Positions 36,059 through 47,310 of a stretch of DNA of 64,000 nucleotides are shown one piece after another. The stretch spans positions 620,001 to 684,000 of the forward strand of contig JAFEKR010000009.1 in the NCBI GenBank assembly GCA_019022495.1. Reading direction: 5' to 3'. The stretch is from Epichloe hybrida. Taxonomy: Eukaryota > Ascomycota > Sordariomycetes > Hypocreales > Clavicipitaceae. The notes under the pieces were generated by a model. The model was given only the letters and a program-made list of their open reading frames with translations, was not told the origin of the DNA and did no database searches. The translations under genes were made by a program, and so were the position numbers. The stretch's first letter is position 1. Every line of letters begins with the position of its first letter.

Positions 36059-37732
36059 ATGACAATAAAACGATTGTCTGTGTCGGGGTCCGAGCCGGTC
36101 AGCAGCAATGAACGCTGCTGCCAGTGCCATGCTGCTTACCAGATTCCAGATGAGCACAAGTGAGTCAGTCGAGGGGGGGGAAAAAAACCCCAAAAGGGCT
36201 GTTGAATCGCACGTATCGTGAACTGACGTTTCTGAAGACCGGGCATGTGGCTTCCTGAGCATTATCAAATGCGCAACGAGTTTGTTCGACAAATAGTGGC
36301 CAGGGCCAGCCCGGAACGAGGGCTGCAATCCCCATCCCTGCGGAGGTTCCAGAACTTCATCGAGAGCAATCCACGCATCTTGATGTACTTTTCACACATG
36401 TTCGAGGAGGTTCCTCGCCAGCATCCTTCGGGGAAGGATTCCGCGGGAGGGGACAGGATCCGCGACTACAAGCACATGCTGGCGGTCCTAGACTACATCC
36501 TGCGCAGCGCCCCAGACTGGACCACGGCTGCGTCTGGAGTGGGATTGGTAGGGCTGCCCATGTTTGCCGTCATGGACTCCGTCTTGGGGACGACTAAGTA
36601 AGAGTTGCGTTGGCCTTTTGGCATTCGTCATCCTCCTCCCATGGCGTGTTTGCTCATCATGATCTTCCTGACAGTGGTTATGCCGCCTTCTTGGACCCAG
36701 ATGTAAATGTGCACATAAAGGACATTCTGGACGAGTGGGGGATGTATCTCCAGGTATGTTGTTACCCCCTTTTCATTTTAGAAATGAAATTGCCGGCTCA
36801 ACAAGATGAAAAGTCATCGGCCTCGAGGCATGTTTTGGATACACACGAACTCGGGTGGTTTTGCCCAGCCGCCATACAAGCACTCACTCGATGTGCAAAC
36901 GATACAAATCAGTCGAACCACAAGTTTGATGAGTTGTACGATTGCGATTCCAATGACGCCCACTACGGATTCAAATCCTGGGATGGTAAGTTTTGCCCCT
37001 TTTCCCCCTCAACTTTTTGACTCCAGCTGGCTGACGGTGACGTAATTGAAAAAAAAAAAACCCCCAGACTTCTTCACTCGAAGAATCCGCACCGGCGTCC
37101 GACCCGTGGCAGAACCCGATGACGACGATGTACTTGTACACGCGTGTGAGTCGGTCGCGTACAATCTCGAAGAAAGGGTAAACTTGCGGGACAACTTCTT
37201 CGTCAAGGGACAACCATATTCTCCGCAGGACATGCTCGCCAACGACCCCTTGGCAGCGTATTTTGCCCGGGGCACCGTGTATCAAGCCTTCCTCTCGGCC
37301 CTGGCATATCACCGCTGGCATGCCCCGGTCTCTGGGGTGGTGCGCCGGGCTTTTGTGCAGGCGGGGACGTACTTTAGTCTCCCGTCATGGATGGGTGTGG
37401 CGAGCATGGGGGACAATCCCGACAGAATGGTGCCTTCGCAGAGTTACCTGTCGGCCATGGCGACGAGGGGCATCGTCATCATCGAGGCGGACAACAGGGA
37501 GATTGGGCTGGTGGCCTTTGTCGCCGTGGGCATGTCCGAGGTGAGCACCTGCGACGTGACGGTACGCGAAGGCCAGCATGTCGTGAAGGGGGACGAGACG
37601 GGCATGTTTCGCTTTGGGGGCTCCAGCTATTGCCTCTTGTTTAGGCACGGCCTGCGCCTCGACGGCTTGCCGGATGTGCAGAATGAGGAGAGCTGTGCCG
37701 TAAGAAGCAAATTCGCCACTGTCAGGCGCTGA
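36059..37732 (+). CDS. Phosphatidylserine-decarboxylase-like amino-acid decarboxylase (PsiD type)
   Basis: Model: join(36059..36159, 36238..36597, 36675..36753, 36814..36985, 37068..37732), 458 aa. PSD-fold enzymes self-cleave to form a pyruvoyl group that decarboxylates the substrate. The soluble fungal branch, known from the tryptophan decarboxylase PsiD, acts on free amino acids. Features seen: N-terminal PSD-like helical domain (FIESNPRILMYFSHMFEEVP), HYGFKSWDDFFTRRIR, CESVAYNLEERVNLRDNFF, FVKGQPYSPQDMLANDPLA, ALAYHRWHAPVSG, EADNREIGLVAFVAVGMSEV and the self-cleavage motif G-S-S in MFRFGGSSYCLL (about 422-424). No membrane segment is seen. Introns of 78, 77, 60 and 82 nt restore each block; the third acceptor is chosen by frame (AAAAG before TCATCG). 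The likely product is an amine for the amidinotransferase. The actual amino acid is not predictable from sequence. Confidence 0.9.
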
Positions 37733-37756
37733 CATGCGATGTGGGCATGATACGAT

Positions 37757-37805
37757 AATCGTGCCACGTCCCACTTCTCCAAAAGAAGTGGGGCGTGGCA
37801 CGATT
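37757..37805. repeat. Inverted repeat (22-bp arms, 5-nt loop)
   Basis: Arms at 37757-37778 and 37784-37805 (AATCGTGCCACGTCCCACTT and complement) pair with one mismatch around CCAAA. It begins 24 bp past the decarboxylase stop codon and could act as a 3'-end structure or be a relic of a small inverted-repeat element. Confidence 0.85.
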
Positions 37806-37861
37806 ACATGCATATTACGGAGTACATGTGCTGTTGTACATACATACAATGAATCTCCTTG

Positions 37862-37981
37862 AGCGTGTTAGAGCTTGTGGAGTCACGTTAACCAGGGGTC
37901 TGTATGTATCCAATTAGATAAAAGTAAACTAGAGATACATACAGACCCTGGTTAACGTGACTCCACAAGCTCTAACACGCT
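37862..37981. repeat. Long inverted repeat (about 48-bp arms, 23-nt spacer)
   Basis: Arms at 37862-37910 (AGCGTGTTAGAGCTTGTGGA...) and 37934-37981 pair almost perfectly, with one extra G in the left arm. The spacer is AT-rich. It could be a MITE-like or foldback element, or a structured 3' region between converging genes. No target duplication is obvious. Confidence 0.88.
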
Positions 37982-38421
37982 TGAGGAGGAAGTGTTGGAT
38001 GTAGCAGCCTCACATCTTAGGCATCACTTATCGCGATGTCTTCTCTCTTCGAGGCTTTGTTGCGAGACCTCGGCACTTAGGGCAGAGACCCTCTTTGCCT
38101 TCGTATATATAAACCTCGTTGTTGTGCCACATGTGGATAGCTTAGATAGCTGAATTCATCATCATCACTTTCCACACCCTCTCACAAATGGTAAGGATTA
38201 TGGAGCCGTTCACCACGCTTACCCAAGGAAGTACATTGCTGGGTCGATACGAAAAGAGGGCAAGCTGATGTCACGCATGTCTCAGTTGCGATTTGATTCC
38301 TCGCTTAAATACTCTACTTACATCGATTTTTAAACTCCTCGAGCTCACTATGTAGTGCCTTCGCTTCTCTGGCTTCGTTGCAGGAGGCCCTTGAACCCAA
38401 TTCCAATTCCGATCCTTATTC

Positions 38422-39384
38422 CTAGGGAAATGGAGCTGCATCCCAACGCACACGTCGCAAGTGCCTCTCCGGATCCATCACGCTAGTCCTGGCATGCAGC
38501 CACCTCCTGTTGTCGATCATGATGATGCTCCTCTCGGGAAGCTCTTCGGCTGAAAGGTGCACGGCAAAGTCGTTGACCAAGCCGCTGCTGAAGACGCGTT
38601 GGAGCTCCTCCATAGCCCTCGACGCCGCGTCGGTCATCGGGTCCACGATGTCCTCCCTGAGCCGCATGACTGTGCATGGCTCGAGACCGCCGTGGTCCGC
38701 TAGCAAGCTGCCGAGGATGTGCCTCTGGGAAGGATGCTTGATGAACTCGGTTGGAACATTGATGCGAAACTCGGGCTGCATCAGGGCAAGCCTTGTGGCG
38801 GGCGGCAAAAGGTCTCTCAGCTGATTGACTTCCACAACTGACAGCGTTCCGCCGCCGCAGCGGTCTGGCTGCAGCACCTGTAGGGCAAAATATCTCGGCG
38901 GCTGGTCCTCGTAGCTGCAGTCTGTATGCCACGGGAAGACTTCCATGGTTTCCGACCTGGCGAGCTGGCTCGTGTGAGTCGTGTCTGTTGAGCCGGGCAG
39001 TGGGCGAACGTCCCAGAACCAACCGCGTGTTGCGCTGTGGCTGATGGGCAGCTGATGTCCGTGGTTTCGGTGAAGACTCTGGATGAGGCCGTCAAGATAT
39101 TGGCTGTCAGGGTCCGCGAAGCCCAGATTCACCTTCAGTATGCCTTGCCATTCAAGTTGTTCTGCCACCGAACGCACATGTTCATTCTGCTGAGCATAAC
39201 CCAAATCCGGGGCCGGCAGCTGAGGAACCACCCTCAAAACTTTATCCGAAAAACATCTCCTGCCAAGTGAGAATAAGCTCTGGTTGAACGGTGCGGGCAC
39301 GGGGGTAACGTGATGCCGGCGGCCGAAGACGTGGGATATTCGGAACATGGCGTAAACATCAATGCGACTTGATCCGTACTCCAT
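38422..39384 (-). CDS. TauD/TfdA-type Fe(II)/2-oxoglutarate-dependent oxygenase
   Basis: 320 aa, one exon. The family hydroxylates, desaturates or cyclises small molecules using O2 and 2-oxoglutarate. The iron facial triad is H153-x-D155 in EVFPWHTDCSYED and His297 in DNRRWLHARTSV. A downstream Arg in RHLRRVRW is placed to bind 2-oxoglutarate. RYFALQVLQPDRCGGGTL is the typical double-stranded beta-helix strand after HxD. The N-terminus (MFRISHVFGRRHH from the second Met, at 39348) is basic and could be a weak mitochondrial leader. The real start may be either Met. It lies 156 bp downstream of the ATP-grasp gene on the same strand. Its neighbours suggest a tailoring role on an amino-acid-derived product; the substrate is unknown. 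Confidence 0.92.
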   Translation of the reverse strand: MEYGSSRIDVYAMFRISHVFGRRHHVTPVPAPFNQSLFSLGRRCFSDKVLRVVPQLPAPDLGYAQQNEHVRSVAEQLEWQGILKVNLGFADPDSQYLDGLIQSLHRNHGHQLPISHSATRGWFWDVRPLPGSTDTTHTSQLARSETMEVFPWHTDCSYEDQPPRYFALQVLQPDRCGGGTLSVVEVNQLRDLLPPATRLALMQPEFRINVPTEFIKHPSQRHILGSLLADHGGLEPCTVMRLREDIVDPMTDAASRAMEELQRVFSSGLVNDFAVHLSAEELPERSIIMIDNRRWLHARTSVMDPERHLRRVRWDAAPFP

Positions 39385-39540
39385 ATATATGGTGGTAATC
39401 CGTATGATATTAGAAGGATAATCAGGGACAGGTGCTTGGACTGTCGTTTTAGACAGGTATCAAACTATCTACCGGGTATGAGGCCTGCGAAACACCTGGT
39501 AATCGGGGCATTCTTTTCTCTAACCGAATCGGTCATTCGT

Positions 39541-41208
39541 TCACACCTGTCGAAACGGCGGGAGACGGAGCATCCCGTTCTGAAATATGACTGAGCAGAG
39601 CCAGGCTCCGCCGTAGCTGATCGCACAGATCCGATCACCGCTGCTACGCCACACTCCTATTCCAAGGAACCGCCCGTGGGCACTGTGATAGGTCCCGACA
39701 AGGGGGAACGAGGTCTTTTCTCCTGATTCTCTCAGTACCACGTCGTATAAGCGGGGTGTGATACGGCGCTGGATGACGTATATGACTTTGGCGCTTAATC
39801 CCGGGCTTTGCATTCCGTCCAATGCATTGAGCCACTCCTCCGAGCTGAGATCCTCGCCGAAGAGGATTCCCGCCCCCTTGCCTCCGCGGATTGGCTTGAG
39901 GAGGTACTCATTCTTCAGCTCTATGGAGCATTTTGACTTGTTGAAGAGTTCATGTAAGTCTGTTGAGTTAGGAAGCACTGTATCTGCAATTCCCTTGTCG
40001 AGAATGAGAGCTTGTTCCGTGGTGAGTATTCTGCGTTTGACCAGCAGAGCTGATTCTTGCTTCACAATGCCCAACATGCGCTTATCATGGACAAGCAAGA
40101 TGGTTCGCATATCGTTGAAGCAGCGCAGGCTGATTTGTCTCAGCATTTCCGCATCCAGCGCCCGTAATTCGTGTTGGTGAAGCTCGAGGCCAACTTGATG
40201 GATTTCCTGTACAAGTTCTCCGTTGCTCGTGGAGAAAGTTGGGTTTTGCGCTGCCGAGGCTCCTTTGTTGCCGTCCTCCACGACACAGCACAATTTGTAT
40301 CCACCCTTGCCATTCTCGTCTGGCAAGAGTCTCAGGTCTTGAGGTGTGGTCAAGCGCGGCGTGACGCCTAGACGTTGCTCAACCATATGAATGAACATGT
40401 GGATGTGCATGCCATGCTCTTCGCCTTTGAGAAGGTGTAAAGGAAGATCGGGCCGGAAGAGGCCCAACAAGCCGTCAATGTACTGCATCTCATGTCAATA
40501 CTTGCGGTATAACGCGAACTTGTTCTTCAAGCGGCTGGGCATTACCTTTTCGGCACTCGCTGCACTCTTTAGGCCGTAACGTGCTAATATGCCCATGTCG
40601 TCCAATGCCTGCTGCCCATAAGCCTCCATCATGTATCCGTTGAAGGCAAACCGAGCGTTGATTTCAGTAATGCGAAAGTTTTCGCCAATTTCTTTGCCTT
40701 CGGAATCTCGATGCTCCTCGACCAGAAAATCTGGTCTCCAGGAGCCGCGACATTTTGAGTATTCTGGCAGCCTGCCGGACAAAACCTGGGTCTCGATCCA
40801 CTATTTCGGTTGTGAGACGATGAGTTCCATGATTGAGAATGCCTCGAAACCCGGAGTACGCACCTGCAAAAGATTTTCTTCTTGAGCTTCCAGGGGCATG
40901 CGCTCAGGAAATCGAGCGTCTGCGTCTGACCACCATCTCTGCACGATGTCGGTGACTGCAACGGTCAGAGCCTCATGGACCTCGTACAGCTGCTGTTGAT
41001 GGTGCTCTCCCATAAGAACAGGTCGCGGACAAGCAGAGGTATTGCAGCTCTTTGGCCAAACCTTGGCAGGACAAATACGCAGCAGTGCCCTCTGAAACTC
41101 CTCATGTTCCCGAACATATGTGGACGCATCGCCCTCGTGTTGCGCCACGGGCTCAAAGCCATCGGGACCGAGTTCGAGATGGATTTGTTGTAATAAGTTG
41201 GACTGCAT
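39541..41208 (-). CDS. ATP-grasp-like carboxylate-amine ligase
   Basis: Model: complement(join(39541..40482, 40546..40800, 40864..41208)), 513 aa. ATP-grasp ligases activate a carboxylate as acyl phosphate and join it to an amine or thiol. The glycine-rich ATP loop is LKPIRGGKGAGILFGED (exon 3). VIYVIQRRITPRLYDVV is the adenine-side strand, and FRITEINARFAFNGYMMEAY (exon 2) resembles the metal-binding E-x-N segment placed unusually early, so the order may be permuted or this may be an equivalent motif. Exon 1 encodes a Cys- and His-containing domain I do not recognise (about residues 1-115). Both introns are 63 nt and phase 0 (GTGCGT..AAATAG; GTAATG..GATGCAG). The start codon is only 183 bp from the LTR of a RIP-degraded retroelement, yet the coding part shows no RIP stops. 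Function as the amide-forming step of the cluster is inference. Confidence 0.8.
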
Positions 41209-41391
41209 CGCAAGAGTCGTGCGTGCTAATTAGATTACGCAATTGCGGCTAGACGAGTTAGATTAGCGGAGAAAAAGACAGGCTGAACTCGCAGTTGCTA
41301 GGCTTGTGACAAAATTGTGTTTTAACTATGCCAGGGATATTTTAGTAAATTCTTGCACGTAATGCGATGGAACCCCCTAATTAGTGAATAC
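41209..41391. promoter_or_regulatory. Short upstream region of the ATP-grasp gene, ending at a retroelement
   Basis: This 183-bp stretch is all that separates the ATP-grasp start codon from the left LTR. Base composition shifts toward AT but CpA/TpG are still present. The last five bases (AATAC) are the gypsy target duplication. Confidence 0.5.
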
Positions 41392-41661
41392 TGTCACGGC
41401 TTGCACCGAAAGGTTAAGAACGAAGTGATAGCTAAGACTATCGCAGTCGCTGCTAGATAAATGCTAGCTAGGGGTAGGTATATAAAGGTTTTAATCTCTA
41501 ACCTAGCACTAATAATATATATAGTCTTTAATAAATACCTTGCTTTATAAGTATATAGCTATCTTATAGCTAGCTATTTTCTTTATTATTTATATAGCCT
41601 AAAGGTTCTTTAAAAACTTACTTTAATAAATATTTTATCTTTAACCTTTACACTTCTAATA
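41392..41661 (-). repeat. Left (3') LTR of the gypsy element
   Basis: 270 bp, starting TGTCACGGCTTGCACC and ending CTTCTAATA on the plus strand. It pairs with 58175-58444. Its terminal TG/CA is preserved at the outer end and changed to TA at the inner end by RIP. Confidence 0.88.
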
Positions 41662-44330
41662 TAATACCTCCCTTATATATAATTAACCTTAATTATAAAA
41701 TAAGTTACTTACTTAAGGTATAGTTACTATATTAAAGCTTTATAAGGAAAATAAAATAAAGTACCTTATATTTAGATATATAAGTAAATAAAAAGAAATA
41801 ATAATAATAATATTACTAATTAAAAATAACCCTTTATTATAGTTAGTAATGTTTAAATAGTAGCTTATATATAGCTTTACTATAGTAAAATAAATATTAT
41901 TACCTATTATATAGCTAGAAAAAAAACATAAATAACTTATATTAATTTTTATAATTAGTTAAATAAATAAGGTACTTAATACTAGGGTTTTAAATAGTTT
42001 AACTAAAGGGCTTATATTATAGTTACTATAAGCTTATAGCTATTAAGTATATATATATTTAGTAATACTAATAGTTATTATTATAATTTATAAATTACTT
42101 ATATATAGTATATTAAATTACTTAAGGGATTTAGGGTTAATATAAAAAAGACTAATTTTCCCTCCCTTTTATACTTTTCCTTTCTTTTATAATATCCTTT
42201 AACCTTATAAGTTACCTTTACTAGCTAAGTAATAGCTCTCTTATTACTATTACTTAGTATTTACTAATCTCTTTTAGTCCTTAATTATTATTATTATTTA
42301 TCCTTATTTATCTTAGTTTTTTACCTTTATCTAGCTTATAAGTTTATACTCTTATTAGTATAACTTCCTTATTTAGTCTATTATAGCTAACTTATAGCTA
42401 GTTTACTATATCTAAGTCTTATACCTAAACTTTACCTTTATTAATACCTTAAGAAAATTTATTAACTAAAAAATCTTCTATAAAATCTCCTATAAAGTTT
42501 TCTCTAAAGTAAACTTCTTTTAAAATCTTATTATAAGTTTATTATATTTTTATAGTGTCTTTATTACTAACTTACTACTAGTAAAATAACTTTAAAGAAG
42601 ATTTTATATATATATATTCTTTACACTAGCTAGCTAACTATGTAGCTATTCCTAGTACTCCATCCGCTTAGTTAAGAGAGAAAACCCTTTGCTAGGAAGA
42701 AAAACCCCCTTATATTTGTTAATAAGCTAGCGCTAACCCTCTTCTAGGTTTACACCGCATTAAGTGTAATTAATTATAAGTATTTAGTGCTAGCTTACGC
42801 TAGCCTTATCCTAAAGAAAATAAAAATAAAAAAGAAAGGAAAAAGTGTAATAGTAGTCTTAACTAGCTTCCTTTAGTACTAGTCTAGTCCTACTCTAACC
42901 TAGCTCTATATCTCTTACTTTACCTTAGGGCATAGTAAATTTAGATTTATAATAATAATTTACTTTTTATTTACTTTACTTCTAACTCTTCTAGTGCCTT
43001 ACTTTTTAGCTAAATCTAACCTAGTACTAGTCTAAATATCTTATAAAGTCTAAGCATATAGTTTTATTTAATTATAGTAAGGGGTAAGTAATTTAAGCCT
43101 AGTTACTAGGTAGTTTTACTCCTAGATTAGTTATATACTATCTATATATTTACTTATCTTATACTTTATTTTCTAGCTAATATTATAGTTAGTCCCCCCC
43201 CCCCTCTCTCTTAAGTATAAAAGAGAGCTCCTTCTCTCTTAAGGTTCTAATCTTTTTCCTTTTCTTATAATAAATTTCCTATAGGTTCTTTTCCTTCCTA
43301 TCCCTTTTAGAAGCTATTTAAGGCTTCTCTAGTCTAGTGCTAGTTTAAATACTAATATTTTATATAGAAAAATATGCTATAATATTACTAAGCTTTATAA
43401 GTACCTTATTTTTAGTGCTATTCTAGCTTTAATTTACCTAGGAACTTATAACCTTAGATAAGTATCTAAGGAAGTCCTTAACCTAGAAGTAATTAGATTA
43501 GGTAAAGGTAAAAGGCTTAGAAGTAAGTTCTCTTTACCTTTATTTTACCTTATTTCTAGGTCTAACCTAGGGTAGCTAGGTAAGCTATAAGAGATCTAGT
43601 GTGTATCTTATAAGATATAATCTATTAAAAATAAGGGCTATTAGTGCTATAATATTATTAGTAAGTTAGTTTATTTCTAGTCTAGGGGTAAGGCTAATTT
43701 ACATATAAAGGGGTAATATCTAATGCCTATTTTAATTATTAGGTTTATAATTATATATATATTAAGGTAATATTAACTCCTATGCTTATTTTAAGCTTAC
43801 TCTAGTGCTAATTTACTTATAGCTAAATATTACTAGCCTATAAGGGGAATATTAGTGGTTAGTTAAGACCTAGGCTAGTATAGTTACTAGGAGTAATATA
43901 AGTGGTTTTACTCTAGCTTAGTAGTAGCTTTATTCTATAGCTAACTTTAATTATCTAGGCCCTAGAGAACTATATAGCTTAGGTTAAGAAACTTTATACT
44001 AAAAACCACACTAAGAAGAAATAAGGCATTACTATAGTAAGCCTAGACCTAGCTAGGTCTAGGTCTATAGAGGAATAATATAATAAGGTTATCTTTTAGC
44101 TTTAGTAGCTTAATGCCTAAGTAGTAAAGATAAACTAGCTTCTAGCTACTAGCCTATTAGCTAAGGGTAAGAGTAAGGTAATAGAAAATATAATCCCTAT
44201 TCTTAAGGAGAAATAGGGCTAATTCTAGGTTAGTAAAGGGGTGGTAGTAAGCTAGTGTAAAATAATACCTATAGCTTTTTAACTTAAAATTAATCTAATA
44301 ACTATTCTAGACCTATAGTCTTCCTATTAT
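41662..44330. repeat. RIP-degraded TA-rich repeat DNA of undetermined class
   Basis: About 2.7 kb with almost no CpA or TpG and no open frame. The stretch 42603-42665 is repeated in diverged form at about 61744-61806, showing that it derives from repetitive DNA. Positions 42640-42790 are less mutated. It may include a second insertion inside the gypsy element. Confidence 0.6.
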
Positions 44331-44592
44331 AATGTGATTCTGCCTTATGTCTAGCCTGCCTCTATAGCTACACTGTTTTACCTAGTGCCTCTCTTTGGTT
44401 ATTTGCGGTGTCTATTTATTAGTTAGTTTAGTTACCTCTAGGGCGGCCTAGATCCTCCCCTAGTTTGCGTTAACTAAAGGCTAGGTCTTACGCTAATGTG
44501 TAGTATTGGAGTCTTCTTATGCTAAGGAACCACTTTGCAATATGTCTCGCCTTTGGGGGATCGTCTAGGGCTAGCCTCGCCTTGATTTTATA
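44331..44592. repeat. Island with little RIP inside the gypsy element
   Basis: About 260 bp with normal CpA, TpG and CpG content (TGTGATTCTGCCTTATGTCT...; TTGCGGTGTC; TCGCCTTGGGGG-like end), in sharp contrast with the TA-rich DNA on both sides. No open frame is seen. A late-inserted solo LTR or MITE is plausible. I could not define terminal repeats or a target duplication with certainty. Confidence 0.5.
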
Positions 44593-47310
44593 TATATACT
44601 ATTATTAGTAAGTAATAATATAGACTATTCTCCTAAAAAATAGCACTTATAAGATTCTAGGATACTTTATTAATAAAAAAACCTTCTTAGCTAAATATAA
44701 TAAATCTTTAAGTATAATTTCTTTACTTACTTATTACTTCTTTATAGCTAATATTTAATAGGCTATTTAATAAAATATACTTATTACTTCTAAAATAATA
44801 AAAACTATATTATAGTATATTTCTCTTAACTAGAATTTACTTACTTATTACTAATATATTACTAGACTTTAGCTTAAATTATATAGCTTTATAATAGGCT
44901 ATTTAAACTTATTAAAGCTATATTTAAAGGTAATTATTATTATTAAAATAAAGTAAGTATAATCCTATTATCTAAATACTAAATTACTACTAACTTATTA
45001 CTAGCTTATTATAAAAGTAAAGAAAAAGCTATAGAATACTATTTTAGTTTATAAAAATTCTAATAAGTATAGTTATATTTACTATACTTAAATATTTACT
45101 AATATTACTTATAAGGTAAAATATAATAAATATACTATAATAGTATTACTAAGTAATACTATAAATCTAAAGACTTAGATTAATATTTTAAACTATTTTT
45201 ACTTTATAGCCTAAAATATCCTAAAGGTAAGCTTTCTTAATATATATAGTTAATACTTAACTAAATTACTAGTAGTTTATACTAAATACTATTAATTTAC
45301 CTAAATATATTAGTTTTATTAAGCTTCTTAGTGCACTTTAAGTCTATATATATAAAGAGAGAAATTCTAATAATAAAGATACTTCTAAGGCCTCTTTCTC
45401 TATAGCTTTTATAGCTATTACTAATAATAAAAGACTAGTAGTCTTAGGGGCTAACTTTATTATAAAGGGATAAGTGCTTAGTAGCTATATAATAAATTAT
45501 TTAAGTTATCTAAGTAAATTAACTTTATTTTCTAATATCTTTAGTATATTAAGTTATAAAATATAATTACCTTATATTAACTTTATTACTTAGCTATTAC
45601 TTATAGTTATTAATAATTTCTTTAGTAATAAAATCCCTTTTTAATACCTAAGAATTCTCTAAAGTATTATAGCCTTTTTATTTAACTAAATATATATAAT
45701 ACCTTTTATTATAGTAATATAAAATAATTTTCTTAACTTTAAACTCTTATTTATTATCTTTAATAGTATTTTATAGTAAGAATATATTTTCTATATTTAT
45801 TAAGTTCTCTTTAAAAGGTTTAAGACTAGTAATATTAAATATATTATATAATTAAGTCCTAGGTAGTAATTTTAATTAATATACTAATTTATAACTCCTA
45901 ATTACCTTTTTAATCTTATAAGGGCTTAAATACTTAATAGCTAGCTTTTTACTAAGGTATTTTAAGTTAATATTTTTTATTAATAATAAAATATAGTTAC
46001 TAACTTTAAACCTTATTAAAGTTTTTTTCTAGTTATAATATTTTTTATACTAAGTTTATAAGTTACTTAAAAGCTACTTAATTATAGTATACTTCTCTCT
46101 TAGTACTAAAATCTTACTTTTAGCTTAATTATTTACTAAAGGGATATTTACTATTACTTACTATAAACCTCTAGGATTATAACCTTATAATACCTTTACT
46201 AGTATATAGCTATATATTAAGTAATTACTTATATTATATATAAATTACACTATTAATAGGTTATTTACTTAATTAGTCTATTTAGTATAAGTAAAAGCCC
46301 TTAAATAATATTCTAAGACCTAGTTTAAATATTTTATTTAACTATTTATCTAGGGGTAAAAAGCAGTGCTAAGTAGTTACTTTATTATAAGAAAATAATG
46401 AAAAGTTATTTAGAAACCACTAGTAAATATAAAACCTTAGTTTATTATAATACCTTTTAGGGCTTTATAGTCTTTAAAATATATTCTAAGAATATAGTTA
46501 CTAGCCTATTACTAGTTAGTTATATTAAAATAAGGATATAAATACTATATTTTATAAAATAGTTAATAATAACTAAAATTATATTATAGGTTTAATTTAA
46601 ATCTTTTACTAGTAAAAGTCTAGTAATAAAATCCATTAATAATTCTTAAAAAGGGTAATTAAGTACTAGTAATATAGCTAGCTTACTATATAGTTTATAA
46701 TACCTTAGTTTTAAAGTCTAATAATTTATATAAGTACTAATATATACCTTTATATCTTTCTTTATTATTAGCTAATAATATTAGTTTATAATCTAATAAA
46801 GAGTTTTACTTACTCCTTAGTGCCTAGTAATAAGGTTATTATAAGTTAGTAATAAAATTTCTTTTCTTATACTTAGAGAAATAAAAATATAATTCTTAAA
46901 TATTAATAGCTTAGAAAGTCTAATTAACTATATCTAGAATATAAATATATTATTACTTTTAAGTAACTTTAATTAAGCTATAGTAAAGTTATTACCTTAC
47001 TATACTTTATATAATAAGACTTAAATTAGGGGTTTTAATTCTAAGCTCTTTTCTAGAAAGTTAAACTTAAACTTAAAAGAGATTCTTTAAATAGATTAAA
47101 TCCTAGCTATAATATCTCTATAAGTAATTAGTTTAATAAATACTTTTAGTCTTATAAGGATATAGATAAGTAATGTTTTTAAGGGGTGCTCTTATTACTT
47201 ACTAGTAATAACCTATACTAGTTTATTCTTATTAAAAATAGCTAGTCTAATAGGAAAATTAAAATAATTAAGTAATAAATAATATATACACTAAGTACTA
47301 ATAGTATTAC
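44593..47310 (-). repeat. RIP-degraded internal part of the gypsy element
   Basis: TA-rich sequence, stops in all frames, no CpA. By the element's orientation (reverse transcriptase at 55.5-56 kb on the minus strand) this part should correspond to the integrase and 3' region. I cannot recognise integrase residues directly. Confidence 0.5.

Larger units (their letters stand above)
37733..38421. other. Convergent intergenic region with two hairpins
   Basis: 689 bp between the 3' ends of the decarboxylase (+) and oxygenase (-) genes. It contains two long inverted repeats, listed separately, and the TA-rich TATATATAAAC at about 38105-38115. No gene is seen. Confidence 0.5.
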
